Notes under the pieces: model-generated
Told to the model about the DNA's origin: nothing
What the model saw: only the letters and a program-made list of their open reading frames with translations
The model's database searches: none
DNA from: Flexistipes sp.
GTDB taxonomy: Bacteria > Chrysiogenota > Deferribacteres > Deferribacterales > Flexistipitaceae
NCBI RefSeq assembly: GCF_036172515.1
Contig: NZ_JAXKVW010000007.1
Location: 49,516 to 113,515, forward strand
Length of the DNA stretch: 64,000 nucleotides
Direction: 5' to 3'
Position numbers and translations under genes: made by a program
In this document: positions 8,771 through 16,329 of the stretch, one piece after another
Position numbering within the stretch: the stretch's first letter is position 1
Layout: the number at the start of each line of letters is the position of its first letter

Positions 8771-9178
8771 TTTATAAACAGTAAACTGTAACAATAAATC
8801 CATTCATTCTCCTCCTTTTTAGATATCTTCATATGACCCGGTCTTACAAGATTTACCAATTCTAATTTTTTTAAATTATAAGGTGATTCACAGCGTCGGT
8901 ATATTTCGAAAAAAAATGCATTCTGCATAACTAAAAACAGGCGTATTAATCTGAACTTTGGTTAATAAAGCAAAATCGCAATAATGGTCATATGTTCATA
9001 ATAATCAAGTGACAAAATTTTGAAAAGCTAAATGTATAAATTTTTTTTATAAACCTTACTGATTGTGTAGGAATTGTAACTAATTGATTTAACACTATAA
9101 TGTAAATAAGACCTATATAGTCCTAATAAAAAAGAATTTTTTTGTAAATTTTTTATTGCATATATATCTATAGTTGTA

Positions 9179-9194
9179 TATTGTATACACAATA
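9179..9194. promoter_or_regulatory. CRP/FNR-like dyad
   Basis: TATTGT-ATAC-ACAATA has perfect 6-base inverted arms with a 4-base centre, the general geometry of CRP/FNR-family operators. It lies 163 bases before the molybdoenzyme start. No CRP/FNR-family regulator gene is in this window, so the assignment is tentative. Confidence 0.3.
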
Positions 9195-9311
9195 AAGAGC
9201 ATATGACAATATTAAGCAGTTGTTTGTTGTTATGTGTTGAAGTTTTTACATACTGAGCGTGTTTTTAAAGCTTTGAGTATTGAAATGACCAATAATTGGA
9301 AAAAGAGTTAT

Positions 9312-9329
9312 TTATGGCATGTGCTATAA
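9312..9329. promoter_or_regulatory. Palindromic operator candidate, site A
   Basis: TTATGGCATGTGCTATAA is a near-palindrome 28 bases before the ATG at 9357. It closely resembles TTATGGCATATGCCAATAA at 18763-18781, in front of the second molybdoenzyme operon. The spacing to AGTTGGAGG places it at or just downstream of where a promoter core would lie. Confidence 0.45.
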
Positions 9330-9356
9330 ATTGCTAAAATAGTTGGAGGCTAAAAA

Positions 9357-11687
9357 ATGGGAAAAGGGCAGTTAGGTTTATCCAGGAGAAAGTTTCTTCA
9401 GGTATCAGGTGCTGCTGCATCTTCTATTGCAGCAGGAGGGTTGTTTAACACTGTAAAAGCGAGCTCAAGTGAACATTCAACCCTCAACTCTTCAAAGGGC
9501 AATGAAAAGTTTATACCGTCTGCATGCGGAATGTGTGTTAACAAATGCGGTCTTGTTGCACATGTGGTGGACGGCAGAATTGAAAAACTAAACCCAAATC
9601 ATAAGTTTTTCAAATCCCGCTCAATGCTTTGTGCTAGAGGAAATGCCGGGGCTGCTGAGCCTTATAATCCTGACAGATTAAAAAAACCGCTTTTGCGTGT
9701 TGGTAAACGCGGTGAAGGAAAATGGAAAGAAATAAGCTGGAAAGAGGCTTATAAGCTGGCTGCTGAAAAGCTGGCAGAATTAAAACAAAAATATCAAAAC
9801 AGATCTTCTGTAGCCTTTGTTTCAACCGAAGGTTTTCAGGAAGAGTTTTTCAATATGCTCTCAACTTCTTACGGGTCCACTAATACAGTAAGACATCCCA
9901 CTTTGTGTTTGGCATCAGTTATTCAGGGATGGTCATCTGTTTTTGGCACATATCCCGATGCTGACTTAACGGAAGCTGATTTTGTTTTGATGCTCGGAGC
10001 TAACAGAGCCGAATCTTTTGTAACACCGGACACAATTGATTTTCAAAAATCCATGCCCAAAAAGCAAACGCTCGTTTATGTGGATCCCCGTTTTACATCC
10101 ACAGCCGCAAAAGCAGACAAGTGGTATGCCATCAGGCCCGGGACTGACCTTGCTTTTGTATTGGCTGTAATTCATGTTATTGTAAATGAAAATCTGTATG
10201 ATGAAAATTTCGTCAATAAATACACATACGGTTTTGAAGACCTTGTAAAACTTGTAAAACAGTATACACCGGAATGGGCTGAAAAAGAGTGTGAAATCCA
10301 GGCTGATGAGATTAGATGGGTAGCTCGTGAATATGCCAAATATGCCCCCAGAAGTGTTGTTTATCCGGGCAGAAGAACATCCTGGTATGTGAATGATGTA
10401 TACTTCAGACGTGCCTGTGCCATTTTGACAGCAATTACAGGTAGTTGGGATGAGCCGGGCGGTATCGTTCCAAAATCATCAATACCTCTTAATAAGCATG
10501 ATGGCGCTTTATATCCCTTTTATGAAATGGTTAAGCCGCGCATAGACGTTAGCAGAAAATCATCTATCAAAAATTTAATACCTAATGATGAGAGGGCCAA
10601 AGAAGGCCTCCCTCAGGACAGATGCGCATATTTAAGTGAAAAGGACGGCAGCTGGATTGTTTTCAGAGATTCAATACTTAAATCCGATCCGTATCCTGTA
10701 AAAGGTATGTTTGTTTTTAAACAGAACCCGGTTGAAGCAGTTCCTAACAGAGAAAGGACGTTAGAAATGATGAAGCAGATGGAGTTTATCTGCACGATAG
10801 ATATTCAGATGTCTGATACTGCATGGTATTCTGATCTTGTACTTCCTGAATCCACATACCTGGAAAGATGGGATCCCTGCCATTCTCTTTCAGGGATATG
10901 GCCTATTGTAGTTGCAAGACAACCTGTTATTGAACCTATATTTGATACAAAATCCATGAAAGAGATAACTGCCGGAATTGTCAATGAAATGCTTAAGATC
11001 CCTTCATTATGGGATGACTGCTGGGAGTCAGATGTTAAAACTTTTAAAGAAACTGTTGTTGAGCCTATACTAAATCAGCCTACAGAGAAATTTATAGAAC
11101 ATCAACTTTCCAAATACCCCGGAGCTTATGAAATGATGCTTAAAGAAGGGGTGTTTTATCTTGATGATAAAGCAAAATATGGAAAAACAAAAAAGAAAGA
11201 TTTCAGATATAAAACAAAGACGGGAAAGATAGAAATTTACAATGTTCGATACGAAAATGACGGATTAAACCCACTCCCCGTTTATGCATCACCTCCTCAG
11301 CCCAAACCCAACGAATTCAGAATGATTTTAGGCAGACACGCATGGAATACCCATTCCGGGACACAAAATAACGAATATCTGCACGAAATTGAGCCTGAAA
11401 ATGCTGTATGGATAAACGATAAAAGAGCACTTGAGTTAGGAGTTATGGATGGTGACTACGTTTATGTCAAAAGTCCTGTAGGAGAACAAAAGATTAAGGC
11501 AAAAGTCACCAGGAAAATCAGACCGGATTGTATCTTTTATACACACGGCTTCGGACGTTTGTCTAAAGGATTGTCTTTGGTTTACAAAACCGGTGCTTCA
11601 CAGGCCGCTATCCTGGAAGATTATGTTGACTCAATTTCCGGTAATGCGGCTATGCATGAAACGTTTGTTGAAATAAGAAAAGCTTAA
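9357..11687 (+). CDS. Tat-exported molybdopterin oxidoreductase, PsrA/PhsA-like catalytic subunit (operon 1)
   Basis: 776 residues in the DMSO-reductase superfamily. A Tat signal, SRRKFLQVSGAAA (9-21), implies export of the folded enzyme across the inner membrane. The N-terminal [4Fe-4S] cluster is bound by C57, C60, C64 and C92. The likely molybdenum ligand is C184 in RHPTLCLAS, a cysteine as in PsrA/PhsA/NapA-type enzymes. The C-terminal MGD-binding domain ends near residue 770. With the following ferredoxin and NrfD genes it forms a PsrABC/PhsABC-type quinol-linked reductase. Polysulfide, thiosulfate, sulfur and other oxyanions are all possible substrates. The start is ATG 9357 behind GGAGG. 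Confidence 0.88.
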   Translation: MGKGQLGLSRRKFLQVSGAAASSIAAGGLFNTVKASSSEHSTLNSSKGNEKFIPSACGMCVNKCGLVAHVVDGRIEKLNPNHKFFKSRSMLCARGNAGAAEPYNPDRLKKPLLRVGKRGEGKWKEISWKEAYKLAAEKLAELKQKYQNRSSVAFVSTEGFQEEFFNMLSTSYGSTNTVRHPTLCLASVIQGWSSVFGTYPDADLTEADFVLMLGANRAESFVTPDTIDFQKSMPKKQTLVYVDPRFTSTAAKADKWYAIRPGTDLAFVLAVIHVIVNENLYDENFVNKYTYGFEDLVKLVKQYTPEWAEKECEIQADEIRWVAREYAKYAPRSVVYPGRRTSWYVNDVYFRRACAILTAITGSWDEPGGIVPKSSIPLNKHDGALYPFYEMVKPRIDVSRKSSIKNLIPNDERAKEGLPQDRCAYLSEKDGSWIVFRDSILKSDPYPVKGMFVFKQNPVEAVPNRERTLEMMKQMEFICTIDIQMSDTAWYSDLVLPESTYLERWDPCHSLSGIWPIVVARQPVIEPIFDTKSMKEITAGIVNEMLKIPSLWDDCWESDVKTFKETVVEPILNQPTEKFIEHQLSKYPGAYEMMLKEGVFYLDDKAKYGKTKKKDFRYKTKTGKIEIYNVRYENDGLNPLPVYASPPQPKPNEFRMILGRHAWNTHSGTQNNEYLHEIEPENAVWINDKRALELGVMDGDYVYVKSPVGEQKIKAKVTRKIRPDCIFYTHGFGRLSKGLSLVYKTGASQAAILEDYVDSISGNAAMHETFVEIRKA

Positions 11688-11698
11688 GAGGTGCACAA

Positions 11699-12250
11699 AT
11701 GGCGAAAAAAAAATATGCAATAGTATTGGATGCAAGTAAGTGCTTAAACTGCAAAGCTTGCACTGTAGCCTGTAAGTTTGAAAATAATGTCCCTGTGGGT
11801 CAGGAAACTTATAGAATCTGGGTAACAGAAAACAGGGTGCATGGGAATTTTCCTGATTTAACTCAAACTTTCCAGCCTTCCCAGTGCCAGCATTGTGAAA
11901 ACACCCCCTGTGCAAGTGTATGCCCCACCAATGCCACTTATAAAACAGAAGAAGGTGTTGTGCTGGTTGATTATGATAAATGTGTTTTGTGCAAAGCGTG
12001 CATGACTGCCTGCCCTTATGATGCCAGGTTTGTTGATGAGCATCTGGAAGTAGTGGAGAAATGCACCATGTGTTACCACAGACTTCCTGACAGGGATCCG
12101 GCCTGTGTAGAAACGTGCCCGACAAAGGTCAGAGTGTTTGGTGACATAAATGATCCGAAAAGTAAAGCAAGTAAGCTTTTGGCAAAGAATTCATATTACA
12201 GACTGAAGCCTAGTGTTAATACAAGGCCTCGTTTGTTCTATGTAGATTAA
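11699..12250 (+). CDS. Four-cluster [4Fe-4S] ferredoxin subunit, PsrB-like (operon 1)
   Basis: 183 residues. Four cysteine groups, CLNCKACTVAC, CQHCENTPCASVC, CVLCKACMTAC and CTMCYHRLPDRDPACVETC, match the electron-transfer subunits of polysulfide reductase, DmsB and NrfC, which carry four [4Fe-4S] clusters. It should wire the membrane anchor to the molybdenum subunit. It has no signal peptide and would be carried out on the Tat signal of the partner. It lies 11 bases after the catalytic gene and 15 before the anchor gene, so this is one operon. Confidence 0.92.
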   Translation: MAKKKYAIVLDASKCLNCKACTVACKFENNVPVGQETYRIWVTENRVHGNFPDLTQTFQPSQCQHCENTPCASVCPTNATYKTEEGVVLVDYDKCVLCKACMTACPYDARFVDEHLEVVEKCTMCYHRLPDRDPACVETCPTKVRVFGDINDPKSKASKLLAKNSYYRLKPSVNTRPRLFYVD

Positions 12251-12265
12251 TAAAGGAGGTTTGCC

Positions 12266-13453
12266 ATGACCACTCACACAGAAAAAGTATCAAATGTAGC
12301 AGGTAAGACCTTAACCACTTCTTTGATTGTTTTAGGGTTGATCTTGCTTGGTATCGGGGGATATGCTTCATTGCAGGTATTTTTGCAGGGTCATGAAGCT
12401 GTGTATGCTGTAAACAGAGAAGTACCTTGGGGATTATTGATAGCCACTTATGCATATTTTGTAATTACATCAACAGGTCTGGCTTTTATAGGCGGACTGG
12501 GACATGCTTTTGGCTTTGAGAAATACTCAAAAATGAGCAAGCGTATTGTAGTAATGGCCTTTGTGATTTTATTAGCTGGTTTTACACAGATAGGAATGGA
12601 AATAGGCCACCCCATAAGACTAATGATATATCTCATCCTTTCTCCAAATTTGAGCGCTCCAATTGTTTGGATGGGTGTATTTTACGGGATTGAACTTGTT
12701 ATACTTGCAGTGGAACTGTATATAATATTTAAACCTAATAAGAAAGAGTCGGATCATAATACGGCTAAAATTGTCGGATTCTTTGCACTTCTTGTTGGAG
12801 TTCTTGCAACCAGTAACCTTGGGTATGTTTTCGGTTCTTTAAATGCAAGACCATTCTATCATGGAGTATATTTTTCAATATTTCTGGTGATTTCAGGTAT
12901 AACAGCCGGTGCTGCCCTTTTGCTGGCAATTCATAATATAATTTACAAATTTAAAGTTCCCGAGAGTCTTCACAGCAGTATGAAAGCTCTTGGCAAACTT
13001 ATGGGAGCCGGAATCGGAGTAATGATATTTTTATATCTGTGGAAAATACTTTCATCTCTGTATACTCAGCCCGGGGATAGTTATCTTGCGGCAAAAGCGC
13101 TGCTCACCGGTCCGTTAAGTATTAATTTTTGGGTTGGGGAATTGCTGCTCGCCGTAGTTTTACCGCTTGCAATAATAGTGTTTTCAAAGGCGTCCAATAT
13201 GAAGGCATTAGGCATCGCCGGTATAATTTTTATGGTCGGCTTATTCTTTACCCGGTATGATTTTATTGTTGCCGGTCAGCTTCCTCCAATGAGGGAAGGA
13301 CTCGCCGGTTCTGGTGTTCATACAGTAAATGGATTAGCTCAATATTCTCCCTCAGCTACTGAATGGATGATATTTGCTCTGGGATGGGGGGTATTCCTGG
13401 TTTTGTATTTTCTTGCAGAACGTTTCCTCATCTTGGATACAAAGGAACATTAA
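12266..13453 (+). CDS. NrfD/PsrC-family membrane anchor subunit (operon 1)
   Basis: 395 residues, mostly hydrophobic, with roughly ten predicted membrane spans. The NrfD-family pattern VPWGLLIATYAYFVITSTG (from about residue 51) is followed by GMEIGHPIRLMIYLILSPN. Family members bind menaquinol and pass electrons to the ferredoxin subunit. The start is ATG 12266 behind AAGGAGG. A terminator follows at once, closing the three-gene operon. The sequence parallels the anchor at 14503-15681 along its whole length, down to the DLVIAGQ/DFIVAGQ and PMREG/PMREP segments. Confidence 0.92.
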   Translation: MTTHTEKVSNVAGKTLTTSLIVLGLILLGIGGYASLQVFLQGHEAVYAVNREVPWGLLIATYAYFVITSTGLAFIGGLGHAFGFEKYSKMSKRIVVMAFVILLAGFTQIGMEIGHPIRLMIYLILSPNLSAPIVWMGVFYGIELVILAVELYIIFKPNKKESDHNTAKIVGFFALLVGVLATSNLGYVFGSLNARPFYHGVYFSIFLVISGITAGAALLLAIHNIIYKFKVPESLHSSMKALGKLMGAGIGVMIFLYLWKILSSLYTQPGDSYLAAKALLTGPLSINFWVGELLLAVVLPLAIIVFSKASNMKALGIAGIIFMVGLFFTRYDFIVAGQLPPMREGLAGSGVHTVNGLAQYSPSATEWMIFALGWGVFLVLYFLAERFLILDTKEH

Positions 13454-13459
13454 CAGTTT

Positions 13460-13490
13460 TGCTGACCCGTTAACTGGCGGGTCGGCTTTA
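13460..13490 (+). terminator. Intrinsic terminator after operon 1
   Basis: GCTGACCCG (13460-13468) pairs with CGGGTCGGC (13477-13485), allowing G-U pairs, around an 8-base loop and is followed by TTTAT. It separates the catalytic operon from the DUF134 gene. Confidence 0.65.
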
Positions 13491-13546
13491 TCTCAAAAAT
13501 TAGAGTTGCAGGCAAGTGTGATTTTTTTGTTCATAAGGAGTTTGAA

Positions 13547-13915
13547 GTGCCCAGACAAGATAAAATAAGATTTGTTGGTTATGATCCGGAAGTAAAAAAT
13601 TTTAAACCGAGTGGCTTACCATCTGTCAAACTTGATAAAGTAGATTTAACAATTGATGAGTTCGAAGCAATCAGACTTGCTGATTATTTGGGATATGATC
13701 ATGAAAATGCCGCTCTCCTGATGAATATTTCAAGACCGACATTTTCACGTCTTATTGTAAGAGCCAGACACAAAGTAGCTGATTTTCTGGTGGGAGCAAA
13801 GGAGCTCATTATCAAAGGCGGTAATATAGAATTTGTGACCAGGCAGCAGTGTGATAAATGCGGACTTGAAGTGCTAAATGGCAATAATAATAAATTCAAA
13901 CATAAGTGTAAATAG
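13547..13915 (+). CDS. DUF134-family putative DNA-binding regulator (first copy)
   Basis: 122 residues. The DUF134 core is present: a predicted helix-turn-helix in LTIDEFEAIRLADYLGYDHENAALLMNISRPTFSRLI, resembling sigma-factor region 4. The C-terminus ends in a CDKCG...HKCK metal-binding pair. The start is GTG 13547 behind AAGGAG (13535-13540). It heads a three-gene set with DUF5320 and NifX-like genes, a grouping often seen in anaerobes. DUF134 proteins are thought to be transcriptional regulators, but targets are poorly known. Position next to a molybdoenzyme operon suggests control of that operon. Confidence 0.85.
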   Translation: MPRQDKIRFVGYDPEVKNFKPSGLPSVKLDKVDLTIDEFEAIRLADYLGYDHENAALLMNISRPTFSRLIVRARHKVADFLVGAKELIIKGGNIEFVTRQQCDKCGLEVLNGNNNKFKHKCK

Positions 13916-13925
13916 GGGGTGAGAT

Positions 13926-14108
13926 ATGCCCGGGTTAGACAGAAGAGGCCCTTTTGGAAACGGCCCTAAAACGGGTAGGGGTTTAGGAAAATGCAGTGAC
14001 AACAGTGAATTTGCCAGACTTGAAAGAGACAGACCGCGCTATGGAAGATGCAGACACAAAACTTGTAGAGGCAGACATGGAAATAAAACAGACGTAAGGG
14101 AGAATTAA
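13926..14108 (+). CDS. DUF5320-like small protein
   Basis: 60 residues, opening with MPGLDRRGPFGNGPKTGRGL, which fits the DUF5320 pattern (M-P-x-x-D-x-x-G-P-x-G-x-G-P-x-T-G-R-G). It is rich in Gly and Arg with several Cys/His in the second half (CRHKTCRGRH), so metal binding is possible. Function unknown. The ATG follows GGGGGTGAG. It lies 10 bases after the DUF134 gene and 2 bases before the NifX-like gene. Confidence 0.75.
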   Translation: MPGLDRRGPFGNGPKTGRGLGKCSDNSEFARLERDRPRYGRCRHKTCRGRHGNKTDVREN

Positions 14109-14110
14109 CC

Positions 14111-14467
14111 ATGAGGATTTCAATACCGCTTATTAATAATGAAGTTAGTGATCATTTCGGAGGAGCAGATTCGTTTTTTGTTGCTGATATTGCTGATGAT
14201 GGCGAGATTGTTCGTGAATTTACACAAACACCGCCTGAACATGCTCCCGGGGTTTATCCGAAGTGGTTAAAAAGTGAAAATGTGGACATTCTGCTGACTA
14301 AAAGCATTGGAGGCAGGGCGAAAGTTTTTTTAAATGATTACGGAATAAAAGTGATCACAGGTATAAACAATGATAAACCGGAGAAAATAGTATCAGAATA
14401 TTTAAAAGGAAATGTAAATTCCTCAAATGAATTTTGTGCGGGTTCAGGTAATTGTTCAGAGCATTAA
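14111..14467 (+). CDS. NifX/NifB-domain (dinitrogenase Fe-Mo cofactor family) protein
   Basis: 118 residues with the fold of the dinitrogenase iron-molybdenum cofactor family: an N-terminal strand RISIPLINNEVSDHFGGADSFFV, a central VDILLTKSIGGRAKVFL and the late GIKVITGI. The C-terminal tail CAGSGNCSEH adds two cysteines and a histidine. NifX, NifY and NifB C-termini bind cofactor precursors, and stand-alone members outside nitrogen fixation are common in anaerobes. Here the molybdoenzymes nearby use molybdopterin, not FeMo-co, so a metal-cluster carrier or sensor role is only a guess. It ends before a strong terminator. Confidence 0.82.
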   Translation: MRISIPLINNEVSDHFGGADSFFVADIADDGEIVREFTQTPPEHAPGVYPKWLKSENVDILLTKSIGGRAKVFLNDYGIKVITGINNDKPEKIVSEYLKGNVNSSNEFCAGSGNCSEH

Positions 14468-14470
14468 TGA

Positions 14471-14506
14471 AAGGCAGGCCCCATAAACGGGGCCTGCCTT
14501 TTTTAT
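14471..14506. terminator. Bidirectional terminator between the convergent units
   Basis: AAGGCAGGCCCC pairs with GGGGCCTGCCTT around a short ATAAAC loop. T-tracts are available on both strands (TTTTTTATT on plus; the run AATGA on minus is poorer). It serves the NifX-like gene on plus and overlaps the stop of the minus-strand NrfD gene at 14503. Confidence 0.85.
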
Positions 14507-15681
14507 TCTTCGTTTAAATTAAGATATTTTTCTGCCATTAGATAGAGAAATGCACAGAAAGCTATCGCACCTATAACGATTGATACTTCGGTGAATGAGG
14601 GAGTATAAGATACCAATCCGTTGGGAAGTGCTCCCTGCACATGAGCTCCCGGAGCCGGTTCTCTCATTGGAACAAGCTGACCGGCGATTACCAGATCATA
14701 TCTCATATAAAAGATTCCTATTACTGCTGAGATAGCTGCAACAAGACTTGCTTTAATGTTTCTTCCTTTTGTAAAAATAATTATGAAAAATGGTATTAAC
14801 ATTCCCAAAGCAACTTCAAACAACCAAAAGTTGACGCCCAGCTGGCCGGAAAGCAGTGTCTGTACAGCTTCAAATTTTTCTGGAGGTGCTCCGTAAATTG
14901 AAGTAATAACTTTCCAGATATCAAAAAATATCAATACACCAACAAGGAAACCGAAAATTTTGGTGATGCTCTTTAAAACCTTCACTACTTTCTCCGGCAT
15001 GTTTGAAGGAGATCTGTAAGCTACAAAGAAAATGATTATTATCAAAGCAGATCCTGATATAAGAGCAGAAAGTATAAAGTATATTGGCAGGTAAGGACCG
15101 TGCCAGAAAGGTCTTGCTTCCAGCAGACCAAAAACCGCTCCGAGGTTAGAGTGGGCTGAAATACCTGCCAGAAAGCCTCCAAGACCTGCGTAAAACGCAC
15201 CTTTGTGATTGTGCTTCATCAGAAAGTAAAATTCAACAATGATAAATACCAAGTATACTCCGTACAAAGTACCCATCCACCAGATGGCTGACTCGAAATT
15301 GGGTGAGATCACATTGTATATCATCATTCTGAAAGGGTGTCCGAGCTCCAGGGCAATGACACCAAAACCACACAACAGAGTAAATATTGCCAGTATGATC
15401 GATCTTTTTCCGATGACTTCAAAATTTTCAATTCCGAAAACGTGCCCCATGGATGAGACCAGGCAAAGTCCCGTGCTTGAAACCACAAAAAATACATATG
15501 TGGAAATCAAAATCCCCCAGGGAACCGTTCTGGTTACACCGTAAACATCATGGCCGTTAATCAGGACGCTGAACAAACCGTATACACCTAAAAGCGAGAT
15601 AAGCAAGGTTAATATTAACCATATATTGGATATTTTATCGTTCTTAGCAAAAACGTTCATGGTTGATACGTTGGTAGTCAT
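14503..15681 (-). CDS. NrfD/PsrC-family membrane anchor subunit (operon 2)
   Basis: 392 residues, about ten membrane spans. It has the same landmarks as the operon 1 anchor: VPWGILISTYVFFVVSSTG, LELGHPFRMMIYNVISPN, RYDLVIAGQLVPMREP. It should oxidise menaquinol and feed the ferredoxin subunit at 15691. The ATG at 15681 has AGGAGG 5 bases upstream. It is the last gene of operon 2 and converges on the operon 1 accessory genes. The close similarity to the operon 1 anchor suggests duplication of the whole operon, followed by divergence. Confidence 0.92.
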   Translation of the reverse strand: MTTNVSTMNVFAKNDKISNIWLILTLLISLLGVYGLFSVLINGHDVYGVTRTVPWGILISTYVFFVVSSTGLCLVSSMGHVFGIENFEVIGKRSIILAIFTLLCGFGVIALELGHPFRMMIYNVISPNFESAIWWMGTLYGVYLVFIIVEFYFLMKHNHKGAFYAGLGGFLAGISAHSNLGAVFGLLEARPFWHGPYLPIYFILSALISGSALIIIIFFVAYRSPSNMPEKVVKVLKSITKIFGFLVGVLIFFDIWKVITSIYGAPPEKFEAVQTLLSGQLGVNFWLFEVALGMLIPFFIIIFTKGRNIKASLVAAISAVIGIFYMRYDLVIAGQLVPMREPAPGAHVQGALPNGLVSYTPSFTEVSIVIGAIAFCAFLYLMAEKYLNLNEE

Positions 15682-15690
15682 TTTTGCCTC

Positions 15691-16311
15691 CTATTTTATA
15701 TATTTGAGTTTCGGTTTTGTTCCTTTTCCAGGTTTCAAAACCGTGTATTCATTTTCTGCCAAAAGTCTGTAAACTTCGCTGTTCGGGTCATTAAGATCGC
15801 CGAACACCCTTACTTTAGGAGGGCAGGTTTCAACACAAGCCGGATCTCTTCCCTCGTCTCTCCGCTGATAACAAAAAGTACATTTGTCAATGGCTTCTGT
15901 AGAGTGGCTTTCATATCTTGCATCATAAGGGCATGCGGTCATGCAGTATTTACAGAGAATGCATTTGTCTGCATCCACCATAACAACACCATCAGCCGTT
16001 TTGTAGGAGGCGTGTGTTGGGCAGACATGAACACATGGAGGATTTTCGCACTGCTGGCACTGTGAAGGCTGAAAACTTCTGCTTATGGTAGGATAATTGG
16101 CATAATGCGTATCTTCTGCCACCCAGATTCTGTAATTATAGAAGCCGACAGGTACGTAGTTTTCCATTTTGCAAGCTACGGTGCATGCTTTACAGTCTAT
16201 ACATTTTGAGGTATCAAGAACTATCCCCCATTTTTCTTTTGCGTTTCTTCTTTTATGTGCAAGCTTTTGGTTAGCTTCCGCAAGCTTTAAAGCTCTGCTG
16301 TTTTCACTCAT
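15691..16311 (-). CDS. Four-cluster [4Fe-4S] ferredoxin subunit, PsrB-like (operon 2)
   Basis: 206 residues, with the same four cysteine groups as the operon 1 ferredoxin (CIDCKACTVAC, CQQCENPPCVHVC, CILCKYCMTAC, CTFCYQRRDEGRDPACVETC). It has a roughly 20-residue charged N-terminal extension absent from operon 1. ATG 16311 follows AGAGGTGAA. It lies 18 bases after the catalytic gene and 9 before the anchor gene. It transfers electrons between anchor and molybdenum subunit. Confidence 0.92.
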   Translation of the reverse strand: MSENSRALKLAEANQKLAHKRRNAKEKWGIVLDTSKCIDCKACTVACKMENYVPVGFYNYRIWVAEDTHYANYPTISRSFQPSQCQQCENPPCVHVCPTHASYKTADGVVMVDADKCILCKYCMTACPYDARYESHSTEAIDKCTFCYQRRDEGRDPACVETCPPKVRVFGDLNDPNSEVYRLLAENEYTVLKPGKGTKPKLKYIK

Positions 16312-16329
16312 ATTTTCACCTCTTACCTA

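Larger units (their letters stand above)
8771..9356. other. 586-base AT-rich regulatory gap before the first molybdoenzyme operon
   Basis: No gene is supportable here. The stretch is very AT-rich, with T and A runs near 9130-9165. It carries two dyads described separately (9179-9194 and 9312-9329) and a CCAAT-A-ATTGG dyad at 9289-9299. Its length and composition suggest a regulated promoter region for the operon starting at 9357, but no convincing -35/-10 pair stands out. Confidence 0.5.

Noticed and set aside
8740..8928. 62-codon minus-strand frame after tpx
   Set aside because: It overlaps the tpx terminator, has no ribosome site and shows no recognisable protein features.
9315..9336. Possible sigma-54 promoter (TGGCA...TTGCT) before operon 1
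   Set aside because: The GG and GC elements are 15 bases apart instead of 10.
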